NCBI GenBank assembly: GCA_013298845.1
Contig: JAAFJN010000047.1
Coordinates: forward strand, 1-33,955
Reading direction: 5' to 3'
Origin: Chitinophagales bacterium
Lineage (GTDB): Bacteria > Bacteroidota > Bacteroidia > Chitinophagales > Saprospiraceae
Length of the DNA stretch: 33,955 bases
The notes beneath the pieces are model-generated. The model was not told the DNA's origin. It did no database searches and saw nothing but the letters and a program-made list of their open reading frames with translations. Shown in pieces: positions 24,798 through 33,551 of this stretch (positions are counted from its first letter, which is position 1; each line of letters begins with the position of its first letter). A program made the translations under genes and the position numbers.

Positions 24798-24835
24798 TTT
24801 TAAAACGCCTTTAAACCTTTTAAAGCCCTTTAAAG
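24798..24835. repeat. TTTAAA-box array upstream of the type III R-M operon
   Basis: TTTTAAAACG (24798), CTTTAAACC (24809), TTTTAAAG (24818) and CTTTAAAG (24828) recur every 9-11 bp, one per helical turn, and end about 25 bp upstream of the -7 box. Confidence 0.5.
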
Positions 24836-24859
24836 CGGCTTCGGATAAACAAAAAGCAC

Positions 24860-24867
24860 TACCTTTG
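24860..24867 (+). promoter_or_regulatory. -7 box (TACCTTTG) of the type III R-M operon
   Basis: TACCTTTG matches the TAnnTTTG consensus and ends 26 bp before the mod ATG at 24894. The phased TTTAAA array covers the -30 to -60 zone, so the array is placed to control this promoter. Confidence 0.65.
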
Positions 24868-24893
24868 CCCAAATTTTAAATCAATATCTATTA

Positions 24894-26762
24894 ATGGACG
24901 GTAACTCTTTAAACATTACAAATGAACTCCTTGAAAGCCTAAAAGCACTTGTGCCGGAGGCGTTCTCAGAGGAGAAATTAGACGTTCAAAAGTTGCAAAC
25001 ACTTTTGGGCGAAGCCGTGAATACCGACCCGGAACGTTATCAACTTTCCTGGGCTGGCAAGTCTGAAGCTTACAAGGTTTTGCAGATGCCGACCACTGCA
25101 ACTTTGATCCCGCAACCGGAGCAATCCGTCAATTGGGACGAGGCCGAAAATATCTTCATCGAAGGTGAAAATTTGGAAGTACTGAAGGTGCTGCAAAAGT
25201 CCTATTATGGAAAGGTGAAGATGATTTACATAGACCCTCCCTACAATACGGGGAGCGATTCATTTATATACCCCGATAAGTTTTCAGAAACAAAAGAGGA
25301 GTACCTGAAACGTATTGGAGAGAAGGATGAGGACGGCTACATGATGAAGGAAGGGCTGTTCCGTAAAAACAGTAAGGAGAACGGACAGTTTCATAGCAAC
25401 TGGCTCAATATGATGTTGCCCCGTTTGTTCTTGGCTCGCAATCTTTTGAAAGATGATGGGGTAATATTCATTTCCATTGATGATAATGAGCAATCAAACC
25501 TCAAACTTTTAATGGATGAAATTTTTGGTGAAGAGAATTTCGTAGCTAATGTGATCTGGCAAAAGAAATATAGCCCTCAAAATGATGCAAAATGGTTTTC
25601 CAGTATGCACGATCATATTTTAGTTTATGCGAAGAATAAAGAAATATGGAGGCCATATTTGTTGGATAGAACCGAGGAGCAGAATGCACGTTATTCAAAT
25701 CCAGATAATGATTCAAGGGGAGATTGGAAATCAAGTGATTTCTTGGTGAAAACATATTCAAAGGAATACGACTACCCAATTACAACTCCTTCTGGAAGAG
25801 TTGTAAATCCTCCGCCTGGACGTTGCTGGAGAACATCGAAGCAAAATTTCCAAAAATTGGTATCTGAAAATAGGATATGGTTCGGTAATAATGGCGATAA
25901 TGTTCCATCGGTAAAAAAATTCTTAACTGAAGTGAAACAGGGGATAACACCATCTACAATATGGTTTAGAACTGAGGTGGGAGATAATCAGGAAGCAGCT
26001 AAGGAAATTAGAGATTTATTTAATGGTTTGCCTTTTGATACTCCCAAGCCAACACGTTTAGTAAAACGCATGTTGCAACTTTCAACTACCGAAGACGAAG
26101 GAGATATTGTTCTTGATTTCTTTGCAGGAAGTGGCACTACTGCACAAGCGGTTTATGACCTAAATGAAGAAGATGGAGGAAATAGAGTTTATATATGTGT
26201 TCAATTGCCAGAAAGAACCGATGATAATGACTCAAACTTTGATACTGGTTATAAAACAATTTCAGAGGTATCCGAAGCGAGAATAAAAAAGTCAATTGAA
26301 AAGATTACAAAGGAGCGTATTGGAAAAATGAATTTTGCCTCTTTTCAAAATTTATCTTTCCGCAAATACACTTTAACACATTCTAATTTCAAAATCTGGC
26401 GTGGTGATGTAATTGAGAGTGAAGAGGATTTAAAAAAGCAAATGTCACTTTTTGTCACTCCACAAAGAGCTAATGCTCAAACGGAGAATATTCTTTGGGA
26501 ATTACTTATCAAAAATGCAGTACCACTTACCGAAAAAATTGAGTTGATTTTATTGTCGGATGGATCGACAATTTACCATACGGTAGATAAAAGACTGGCA
26601 TTCGTCCTCGACAAATACACGCAAGAAGTGCAAATAGAGGTGTTGAAACTCAAACCCAGAATGGTGATTTGCCTGGATAGCCTTTTCCATAATGAGGATA
26701 AGGTCAAAACTAATGCACAACTGAAATTCCAGGACAACGATATTACTTTTAAGACGGTGTAA
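24894..26762 (+). CDS. mod: Type III restriction-modification methyltransferase (Mod)
   Basis: A 622-residue adenine-N6 methyltransferase of the beta class: catalytic motif IV DPPYNTG at about residue 114 precedes the SAM-binding motif I DFFAGSGTTAQAV at about 407. The intervening part (about 150-380) should hold the target-recognition domain. Mod gives the DNA specificity and protects self DNA; with Res it forms the restriction complex. The res gene follows 3 bp after the TAA. No in-frame TGA and normal TGG use, unlike several smaller genes of the same element. Confidence 0.95.
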   Translation: MDGNSLNITNELLESLKALVPEAFSEEKLDVQKLQTLLGEAVNTDPERYQLSWAGKSEAYKVLQMPTTATLIPQPEQSVNWDEAENIFIEGENLEVLKVLQKSYYGKVKMIYIDPPYNTGSDSFIYPDKFSETKEEYLKRIGEKDEDGYMMKEGLFRKNSKENGQFHSNWLNMMLPRLFLARNLLKDDGVIFISIDDNEQSNLKLLMDEIFGEENFVANVIWQKKYSPQNDAKWFSSMHDHILVYAKNKEIWRPYLLDRTEEQNARYSNPDNDSRGDWKSSDFLVKTYSKEYDYPITTPSGRVVNPPPGRCWRTSKQNFQKLVSENRIWFGNNGDNVPSVKKFLTEVKQGITPSTIWFRTEVGDNQEAAKEIRDLFNGLPFDTPKPTRLVKRMLQLSTTEDEGDIVLDFFAGSGTTAQAVYDLNEEDGGNRVYICVQLPERTDDNDSNFDTGYKTISEVSEARIKKSIEKITKERIGKMNFASFQNLSFRKYTLTHSNFKIWRGDVIESEEDLKKQMSLFVTPQRANAQTENILWELLIKNAVPLTEKIELILLSDGSTIYHTVDKRLAFVLDKYTQEVQIEVLKLKPRMVICLDSLFHNEDKVKTNAQLKFQDNDITFKTV

Positions 26763-26765
26763 GGC

Positions 26766-29498
26766 ATGAAACTACAATTTGATAAAAATCAGCAGTATCA
26801 GTTAGATGCGATCCAGGCAGTGATTGACCTTTTTGAAGGTCAAGAGCTGAATACATCGAATTTTGAGTTCAGTCTTTCTGATAATGCAGCGGGGAGTTTG
26901 CAGTTCTCCGAAGCAGGGGTTGGAAATAAATTGACCGTTGCACCTGCGCAAGTGCTGGAAAATCTTCATAAACTTCAGTATCAAAATAGCATCGAAAAAT
27001 CAGAAGAACTGGAGCTTTTGACCTATAAAGACGATGATGGCAAAAAAGTGTATGCTGAGTTTGGAAACTACTCCATCGAAATGGAAACAGGGACGGGTAA
27101 AACCTACGTTTACCTACGTTCCATCTACGAACTCAATAAGGTGTATGGATTCAAAAAGTTCATCATTGTTGTTCCGTCGGTCGCTATCCGTGAAGGTGTA
27201 ATCAAAAACCTGCAAATCACCTTCGAGCATTTTCAGGAAATTTATGAAAACATACCAGCTAATTTTGAATTGTATGACTCCAAGAAATTGGTCAGTCTGG
27301 CCAACTTTGCCCGCAGCAATACCATTCAAATAATGGTTATCAATATTGATAGCTTCACCAAAGACCAAAATATCATCAACCAGGTCAGAGAAAGAGGTAT
27401 CAAGCCTATCGAGCATTTGCAAGCGACTAATCCGATTGTAATAGTGGATGAGCCGCAAAACATGGAAACAGATATTCGTAAAAAAGCAATTGCGAACCTG
27501 AACCCCTTGTTTACCATGCGCTATTCAGCTACGCATACGAATTTGTACAACCTGCTTTACAAACTCGACCCCGTAAAAGCATACGACTTGGGTTTGGTAA
27601 AACAGATCGAGGTAGATTCTGTACTTTCTCAGTTTGATAGTGGTGGTGCATTTGTCAGTTTGGACGGATTCAAATTGGCGAAGCAGTCCGTTTCAACAAG
27701 CTTGACACTACTTGTAAGCGAAAAGAATGGCGTTGTAAAAAAGTCAGTTACCGCAAAGACGGGCGACAATCTCTATCTTTTATCCGGTGGCGTTGAAGCC
27801 TACAAAGACGGGTATGTCATTAACTCCATTGATTCAGAAGAGGAGTTGATTGAGTTTTCCAGTGGTAACGTACTTTACAAAGGGCAACCACAAGGCGGTT
27901 TGACCGATGAGGTGCAGAAGGAAATGATTAGGGCGACCATTGAAAACCACTTCAAAAAAGAACTCCAACTGAATGAGTTGGGTATCAAGGTTCTTTCTGT
28001 CTTCTTCATTGATAAGGTCGCAAATTATCGCTCTTATGATGCTGCCGGAAACCCTAAAGCAGGGCAATTTGCTATTTGGTTTGAAGAGTTGTTTGCTGAA
28101 ATATCAAAAAATCCTAAATATAAAAACCTCTATCCACACGCCGTTTCGGATATGCACGATGGGTATTTCTCCCAGGACAAGGGCAAATTCAAAGACAGTA
28201 AAGAGGGTAAGGGCAATAAGTCCGATGACGAAGCCTACCAATTAATAATGAAGGATAAGGAAAGGCTTTTGGATATGAATACGCCATTACGTTTCATTTT
28301 CAGCCATTCGGCACTAAGAGAGGGATGGGACAACCCGAACGTGTTTCAGATTTGCACCTTAAATGAAACCAAATCTGAAATCAAAAAACGTCAGGAAATC
28401 GGTCGTGGTTTGCGCTTATGTGTTGACCAGACAGGGGAAAGAAACTTAGAAAGGAGCATCAACCGTTTGACGGTAATTGCCAATGAGAGTTATGAGGATT
28501 TTGCCAAAGCCCTGCAAAATGAGATAGAGCAGGATTGCGGTGTGAAATTCGAGGGTAGAATCAAAAATGCCCGTTCCCGTACCAAAGTAGAACTCAAAAA
28601 GAGTTGGCAACTTGACCAAAACTTCATGGATTTGTGGGAGAGAATCAAGCATAAAACGGAGTACAGCGTCAATTACGATACCCAGGAACTCATTGGCCAT
28701 GCCAGTGGGGGAGTCAAGAATATGCCTTCCGTTCCAAAGCCTCAGATTCAGCGTATAAAAACGGAAACCACTTTTGTCAGGGATGACGGTGGTAGATTGC
28801 TTGAGGTGGGCGGCAATGTGAAGAGTTCCAAAGACCGGGTTATCAGTGATACTAAGTTCGATATACCGGACTTCGTTGGCTATATCCAGTCAAAAACGGA
28901 ACTAACCAGGGATACCATTACAAAAATCATCTTGAATTCCGGTCGTCTGGGAGATATTTTCAACAACCCTCAGATGTTCATGGATGCAGTAGTGAGGGCG
29001 ATCAAAGTTGAATTTGACAGACTAAAAATCAACGGTATCAAGTACGAAAAAATAGCAGGTCTGAGTTACGAAATGAAACTCTTTGAGAGCGTGGAAATCG
29101 AATCTTACATCGAGAATTTGATTGCCGTTCAAAACCAGGAGAAGACCCTTTACAACTACATCCTAATTGACTCTCTTTCTTCACCTGAAAGGAAGTTTGC
29201 AGAGGAGTGTGAGTCCAGGGACGACATTCTTTTCTACATCAAACTGCCTTCTTGGTTCTTTATCAAAACCCCTATTGGAAACTACAATCCCGATTGGGCA
29301 TTGATAAAAAGAGAGGAGGGCGACGAGACCAAAATCTACTTCGTTGCTGAAACGAAGGATGCAAAAGCAGCCCAGGACATGACCTTATTGCGTGAATCGG
29401 AACGTATGAAAATCAAGTGCGGTGAAAAACATTTCGCTGAGTTTTCGGATGTTAGGTTTCAGGCGGTGGGGAGTGTTGGGGATTTGAAAATACTGTAA
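26766..29498 (+). CDS. res: Type III restriction enzyme helicase-nuclease subunit (Res)
   Basis: A 910-residue SF2 helicase-nuclease. Walker A METGTGKT (about residue 108), DExx box IVDEPQNME (about 227), motif III RYSATHT (about 254), motif V HSALREGWDNPNVFQ and motif VI RQEIGRGLRL form the motor. Near the C-terminus, NPDWALIKREEGDE and FVAETKDAK (about residues 842-875) give the PD-(D/E)xK endonuclease. It translocates from unmethylated sites and cuts when complexes collide. All key motifs are present, so the system looks functional. It is 3 bp downstream of mod. Confidence 0.95.
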   Translation: MKLQFDKNQQYQLDAIQAVIDLFEGQELNTSNFEFSLSDNAAGSLQFSEAGVGNKLTVAPAQVLENLHKLQYQNSIEKSEELELLTYKDDDGKKVYAEFGNYSIEMETGTGKTYVYLRSIYELNKVYGFKKFIIVVPSVAIREGVIKNLQITFEHFQEIYENIPANFELYDSKKLVSLANFARSNTIQIMVINIDSFTKDQNIINQVRERGIKPIEHLQATNPIVIVDEPQNMETDIRKKAIANLNPLFTMRYSATHTNLYNLLYKLDPVKAYDLGLVKQIEVDSVLSQFDSGGAFVSLDGFKLAKQSVSTSLTLLVSEKNGVVKKSVTAKTGDNLYLLSGGVEAYKDGYVINSIDSEEELIEFSSGNVLYKGQPQGGLTDEVQKEMIRATIENHFKKELQLNELGIKVLSVFFIDKVANYRSYDAAGNPKAGQFAIWFEELFAEISKNPKYKNLYPHAVSDMHDGYFSQDKGKFKDSKEGKGNKSDDEAYQLIMKDKERLLDMNTPLRFIFSHSALREGWDNPNVFQICTLNETKSEIKKRQEIGRGLRLCVDQTGERNLERSINRLTVIANESYEDFAKALQNEIEQDCGVKFEGRIKNARSRTKVELKKSWQLDQNFMDLWERIKHKTEYSVNYDTQELIGHASGGVKNMPSVPKPQIQRIKTETTFVRDDGGRLLEVGGNVKSSKDRVISDTKFDIPDFVGYIQSKTELTRDTITKIILNSGRLGDIFNNPQMFMDAVVRAIKVEFDRLKINGIKYEKIAGLSYEMKLFESVEIESYIENLIAVQNQEKTLYNYILIDSLSSPERKFAEECESRDDILFYIKLPSWFFIKTPIGNYNPDWALIKREEGDETKIYFVAETKDAKAAQDMTLLRESERMKIKCGEKHFAEFSDVRFQAVGSVGDLKIL

Positions 29499-29534
29499 AA
29501 ACTAATCAAATACGATTCATTTTAATGCCTTCCC

Positions 29535-31301
29535 ATGAAGCTAATTTACGTTCAAATTACAAATTACAAAAACCTTTCAGAGCTTGAGTTGCACTTAAAC
29601 CCAAGAAACAATTTTATTGTTGGTGAAAATAACCTTGGAAAATCAAACTTTCTACTGCTACTTTGTACGCTATTTACTCGTAAGTCATTTGGAAATGATG
29701 ATTTCATGGACATTCAAAATCCAATCGAAATTAGATTTACATTAGAGTTGGAAGAGATTGAAATCGGAATTTTTGATGACTTTTTTGAACCTGACGATTC
29801 CAATAAAATAACTATAAAAGCTATTCAACCGACTATTGAAGACCCGATTGATTTTTGGCATGAGGCCACCAATACGAGGATTCAGCCTTCATTAATTAAA
29901 TGCCTTAATTTTCTATATTACGATTCAATTAGAAACCCATCAAACGAGCTTTCTTTTAATAAGAGCAAAGGGGTTGGTAAGTTTTTACACCATATAATAC
30001 AGAAGCACCTACAAGACAGTGGAACAACCGATGCTGATTTTGTTGATACGGCCAAAACAGATGATTTGTCTGAACATATAAATAGTGTAATTTGTAAAAT
30101 AAAGGCATTTAGCCAATACTCAATAAGTGTTGAAGTTGAAAGAGATGTTGAAAATCTCCTCTCAAGAATCTTAACATTAAAGGATGGGAATAACAAATAT
30201 ATACACCAAGCAGGTTATGGTGTCCAATTTCTTGCAATAATTACACTTACTATACTCCAAAAAATTCTTGAAACGATGGAGTTGAAGAGGGATAGAGGTG
30301 TTTATGAATATAAAGAAACAGAGGAGAGCGAAGATGTAAAAAAAGCAATATCCCTTATTGTCGGCTTTGATGAACCAGAAATTCATCTTCACCCATATCT
30401 TCAAAGGTCTTTAGTAAAGTATATAAATAGGATTTTAACAAATGGAGAACCGGATTTTATATCACTCCTTGAGTCAGTTTTTGGAGTAAGCAAGGTCATT
30501 GGCCAATCTATCATTGTTACACATTCGGCTAACATCATTTTGAATGATTATACAGAAATAGTTAGGTTCTATAAAAAGAATAATACCCTATTCGTTAAAA
30601 GCGGGTCGCAAATTACTATAGAACCGCACTTGAAAAAGCACCTTGAAATGCAATTCCCTTTTATAAAAGAGGCATTCTTTTCTCGCTGCGCTATTGTTGT
30701 TGAAGGAGTTACTGAATTCGCTGCTTTGCCATCCTTCGGCCTTAAAATGGGATATGATTTTGATGAATATGGCATTTCCGTAATAGGGGCGGGTGGTAAA
30801 GGTTCTGCGAAGCCCATCATTGAACTATTGAATAAATTTGAAATACCTACAATCTGCATTGTTGATAGAGATGACGACCCAGTAAGTACTGACCCATTAA
30901 TACTTCAAACTACTAAAAGAGATTTTGAAGAAGAGATAGTAACTTTAATCGTAAATGGGTATGAAGATGTACTAAAGTCCATTGTTTGTACTTACGAAAA
31001 TGACCCAAGAGATTTTCAAGGCCAACCAACCTATACTGCCTACCAAAGCAATCGTCTAATAAAATTAATACCCAAATATGCGACCTTCATTGACCAAACC
31101 ATAGTAATAAATGTTGATTTGAACCTTGCTCAACTTGGAGCTAATGATCTTGAATTAAAAAAACTATGGTATTTGTCTTGGTTTTTGAAAAACAAAGACA
31201 TTGTTTTGGGAAAAGTAATTGGTGAGACTTTAGAAATCACCCAGATTCCAGATATTTATACTACCTTGATAAACAGGGCAGTCCTACTTTCTAACTCATA
31301 G
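29535..31301 (+). CDS. OLD-family ATPase/TOPRIM endonuclease, Gabija GajA-like
   Basis: A 588-residue protein: N-terminal SMC/AAA-type ATPase (MKLIYVQITNYKNLSELEL; Walker A VGENNLGKSNF near residues 29-39; Walker B GFDEPEIHLHPYLQ near 277) and C-terminal TOPRIM nuclease (VVEGVTEFAALPSF near 389, CIVDRDDDP near 443). This is the OLD nuclease layout. Together with the UvrD-like helicase gene 3 bp downstream it has the gene order of Gabija defence (GajA-GajB). In Gabija, GajA nicks DNA and GajB senses DNA ends. It starts 36 bp after res. Assignment rests on domain order and pairing; class 2 OLD systems with a helicase are the alternative. Confidence 0.82.
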   Translation: MKLIYVQITNYKNLSELELHLNPRNNFIVGENNLGKSNFLLLLCTLFTRKSFGNDDFMDIQNPIEIRFTLELEEIEIGIFDDFFEPDDSNKITIKAIQPTIEDPIDFWHEATNTRIQPSLIKCLNFLYYDSIRNPSNELSFNKSKGVGKFLHHIIQKHLQDSGTTDADFVDTAKTDDLSEHINSVICKIKAFSQYSISVEVERDVENLLSRILTLKDGNNKYIHQAGYGVQFLAIITLTILQKILETMELKRDRGVYEYKETEESEDVKKAISLIVGFDEPEIHLHPYLQRSLVKYINRILTNGEPDFISLLESVFGVSKVIGQSIIVTHSANIILNDYTEIVRFYKKNNTLFVKSGSQITIEPHLKKHLEMQFPFIKEAFFSRCAIVVEGVTEFAALPSFGLKMGYDFDEYGISVIGAGGKGSAKPIIELLNKFEIPTICIVDRDDDPVSTDPLILQTTKRDFEEEIVTLIVNGYEDVLKSIVCTYENDPRDFQGQPTYTAYQSNRLIKLIPKYATFIDQTIVINVDLNLAQLGANDLELKKLWYLSWFLKNKDIVLGKVIGETLEITQIPDIYTTLINRAVLLSNS

Positions 31302-31304
31302 AAT

Positions 31305-33095
31305 ATGACTCAGCCACAATTAAACCCAATTACAGAGATTCTTCAAAGTCATAATGGAGACAATGAACAAAGTGGTTTCATAACCACTTTGAGTAAAAAG
31401 GTTATACTTCAAGCACCAGCCGGATATGGTAAGACTAAGACAATGGTAAGCAAATTAGCTTATTTGATTTCTACGAGGCAAATATTGTCTCCTAAAAAAG
31501 TCTTGGCTCTTACATTTAGTGTAAATGCTGCCTATAAAATCAAAAAGGATGTTGTCGAGCAGTTGCCTAAAATTTTACAAGGCAATGAAGGGCAGTTATC
31601 CATTAGCCTAAATAGTATTGTTTCAGTATCAAACTATCATGGATTTTGCAGAAAGGTTCTTAGTCGCTATGGGTATTTATTACATGAAAATTTAAGAAAG
31701 GTCAATGAATTTGTTTCTTTTGATGACAGCAGAGATTCCAATATAACTCGCTTGAATTTAGGAATAACCGCCGATGTAGTGATTGCTTGCACCTCATACA
31801 GTGAAAGAATTAAGTTGTCCGATAGAGCATATTTACTTGCTCAGTTCAATGCCTATAATAATCATGTATTGCAAAACTTTGTTCCTAATAACTTCATTCC
31901 ATTTAACTCAATTCTAACCTTAACACTAAAACTTTTTCACGAACATCCAAATATATTAGCATTTTATCAGAAATTATATCCAGTAATCATAGTTGATGAA
32001 TTTCAGGACACGAATTTTTTTGGTTATGCTTTACTGAAAAAACTAATTTCAGATAATACTTCTCTTTATTTAGTTGGCGATGCTCTACAAAGAATATACG
32101 GATTTATTGGAGCAATTCCAAATATACTTGAAGACTGTAAAGAAGTATATGACATGGAAGTTGTCCTTTTGAAGCAGAATTACCGTTTTATGAATAACCC
32201 AAATATGTTGCTTCTTGATGGGAATATTAGGAAAAATGCAGAGAACTTAATCTATCCCCAAATTACAGAAAATGCACAAATTAACCTTGCCGTAGTCCAA
32301 TCGCAAGATGAGGAAGCTTTATATGTCCTTGGAGAGTGCCAACGTTTACTTGAAAATGATGCTACATCTAAAGTTGCCATACTATTCAGACTTGGGTACA
32401 ACAATAGGAATACCCAAAGGGTGATTGAGGAATTTGATACTCAAGGAGTCAATTATTTTTACGGACTTTTTAGTGATGAAGACGACAACTACAAAGATTT
32501 TCATTTTGAGTGTGCCGTTGAGTTTTCTAACCTATTGAGACATTCAAGATTATCCAAACGAACTTGTAAAAAACACATTTCAAACTTAAAAGCAAAATAC
32601 GGCGCACAACCAGAACCTGTTTATGGTTCGCTCATTAATCTACTTGAGATATTCTACAATCGTTTATACTCAGAGTATAGTTTTCTTATTCTTGATGACG
32701 AGGATAAGTTAATTTTGATTAAGGAAACTTTTGATGGGTTTGGATTAAAGCAATATATGGAGTATGTTGACACTAACATTATTATTTCAACTATTCATGG
32801 CGCAAAAGGACTTGAATGGGATTATGTCATAATGCCCGATATGGAACAATATTCCTTACCAAGTTGGTTCGGCTTCTGCGGCGATTGCCCACATAAAAAT
32901 GGGTGTCAACTAAATCCTGGTTCCGTAAGTCCAAAGTTTTTAGAAGAACTTAGCGTTTTTTACGTCGGCTTCACAAGGGCTAAAAAAGAAGTATTTTTTT
33001 CAGCAAGCAGAACAGGTATTGGGTATAAAGGAGTAGAAAATCGCAACCTATCATGTTTTCTTCAATTGCCTGGAATTGCGATTGCTAATCCCTAA
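31305..33095 (+). CDS. UvrD-like SF1 helicase, Gabija GajB-like
   Basis: A 596-residue helicase. Motifs: Walker A APAGYGKTKTM (about residue 37), Ia LALTFSVNAA, motif II VDEFQDTNF (about 230), motif III GDALQRIYGFIGA, motif IV LLKQNYRF, motif V STIHGAKGLEWDYV and motif VI FYVGFTRAKKEVF (about 550). A Cys cluster FCGDCPHKNGC lies between motifs V and VI (near residue 524) and could bind Zn or an Fe-S cluster. The gene follows the OLD nuclease by 3 bp, and the pair ends in a strong terminator, so they form one unit, probably with the R-M genes upstream. Confidence 0.85.
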   Translation: MTQPQLNPITEILQSHNGDNEQSGFITTLSKKVILQAPAGYGKTKTMVSKLAYLISTRQILSPKKVLALTFSVNAAYKIKKDVVEQLPKILQGNEGQLSISLNSIVSVSNYHGFCRKVLSRYGYLLHENLRKVNEFVSFDDSRDSNITRLNLGITADVVIACTSYSERIKLSDRAYLLAQFNAYNNHVLQNFVPNNFIPFNSILTLTLKLFHEHPNILAFYQKLYPVIIVDEFQDTNFFGYALLKKLISDNTSLYLVGDALQRIYGFIGAIPNILEDCKEVYDMEVVLLKQNYRFMNNPNMLLLDGNIRKNAENLIYPQITENAQINLAVVQSQDEEALYVLGECQRLLENDATSKVAILFRLGYNNRNTQRVIEEFDTQGVNYFYGLFSDEDDNYKDFHFECAVEFSNLLRHSRLSKRTCKKHISNLKAKYGAQPEPVYGSLINLLEIFYNRLYSEYSFLILDDEDKLILIKETFDGFGLKQYMEYVDTNIIISTIHGAKGLEWDYVIMPDMEQYSLPSWFGFCGDCPHKNGCQLNPGSVSPKFLEELSVFYVGFTRAKKEVFFSASRTGIGYKGVENRNLSCFLQLPGIAIANP

Positions 33096-33127
33096 ATAAA
33101 TTTCTTACCTTCACATCCAGTTAGTAG

Positions 33128-33149
33128 CGTACCCTTCGGTACGTTTTTT
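33128..33149 (+). terminator. Terminator of the defence operon
   Basis: CGTACC (33128-33133) and GGTACG (33138-33143) pair around CTTC, followed by T6. Confidence 0.85.
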
Positions 33150-33175
33150 CTTTTTTATTTTTTGTCCCTTACACC

Positions 33176-33499
33176 ATGTTTGATTTACCGCAAAGACTGG
33201 ATTGGCTTGAAATTAGGGCATTGAACGAGTTTAAGGAGGTTTTTGAAGAAGGTGAGTGAAAGGAGTCAGATGATGATGAAGTTGCTGACCTTATAAATGA
33301 GATTGCTGATTTTCGAACGCCGCACCTCTTTTATCAAGTTCTTGAGGTCGCAACCTTCCATCCCATGCTTGCTTACGACACCCACGAGTTAAGCGAAACA
33401 TTTCCCAAAGCAGGAGCAATTGAACTGATTCAAACCAATATCTACTTGCATCTAAAGCAGCATTTAAGTGACTGGTACTACCAAAACAAAACTGAGTAA
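33176..33499 (+). CDS. Small acidic protein with one in-frame TGA codon
   Basis: ATG 33176 begins MFDLPQRLDWLEIRALNEFK; TGA at codon 28 (33257-33259) interrupts FEEGE-(TGA)-KESDDDEVADLIN, and the frame goes on as RTPHLFYQVLEVATFHPMLA and ends DWYYQNKTE-TAA at 33497-33499, 107 codons. The downstream part has no ATG near its beginning, so the TGA would kill the gene under the standard code. Two Trp codons are TGG. No family recognised. It follows the defence-operon terminator by 26 bp. Confidence 0.5.
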
Positions 33500-33551
33500 C
33501 AAAAGCCGACTGGGTACGCTAACTAACACTAAAAACTTAATTTTATTGAAT

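Noticed and set aside
15722-33499. TGA codons read as tryptophan
   Set aside because: Conserved flanks in DUF2958, Rep_3 and PemK fit glycine better, and TGG is used for Trp in the same genes. Not fully excluded for the two coiled-coil proteins.
15722-33499. TGA codons as selenocysteine
   Set aside because: Two or more per gene, an adjacent pair, no conserved Cys at these positions, and no obvious SECIS-like hairpin directly downstream.
15722-33499. All TGA-containing genes being ordinary pseudogenes
   Set aside because: 17 of 17 internal stops are TGA with no frameshift, and family motifs and terminators are kept. It remains the null hypothesis for any single gene.
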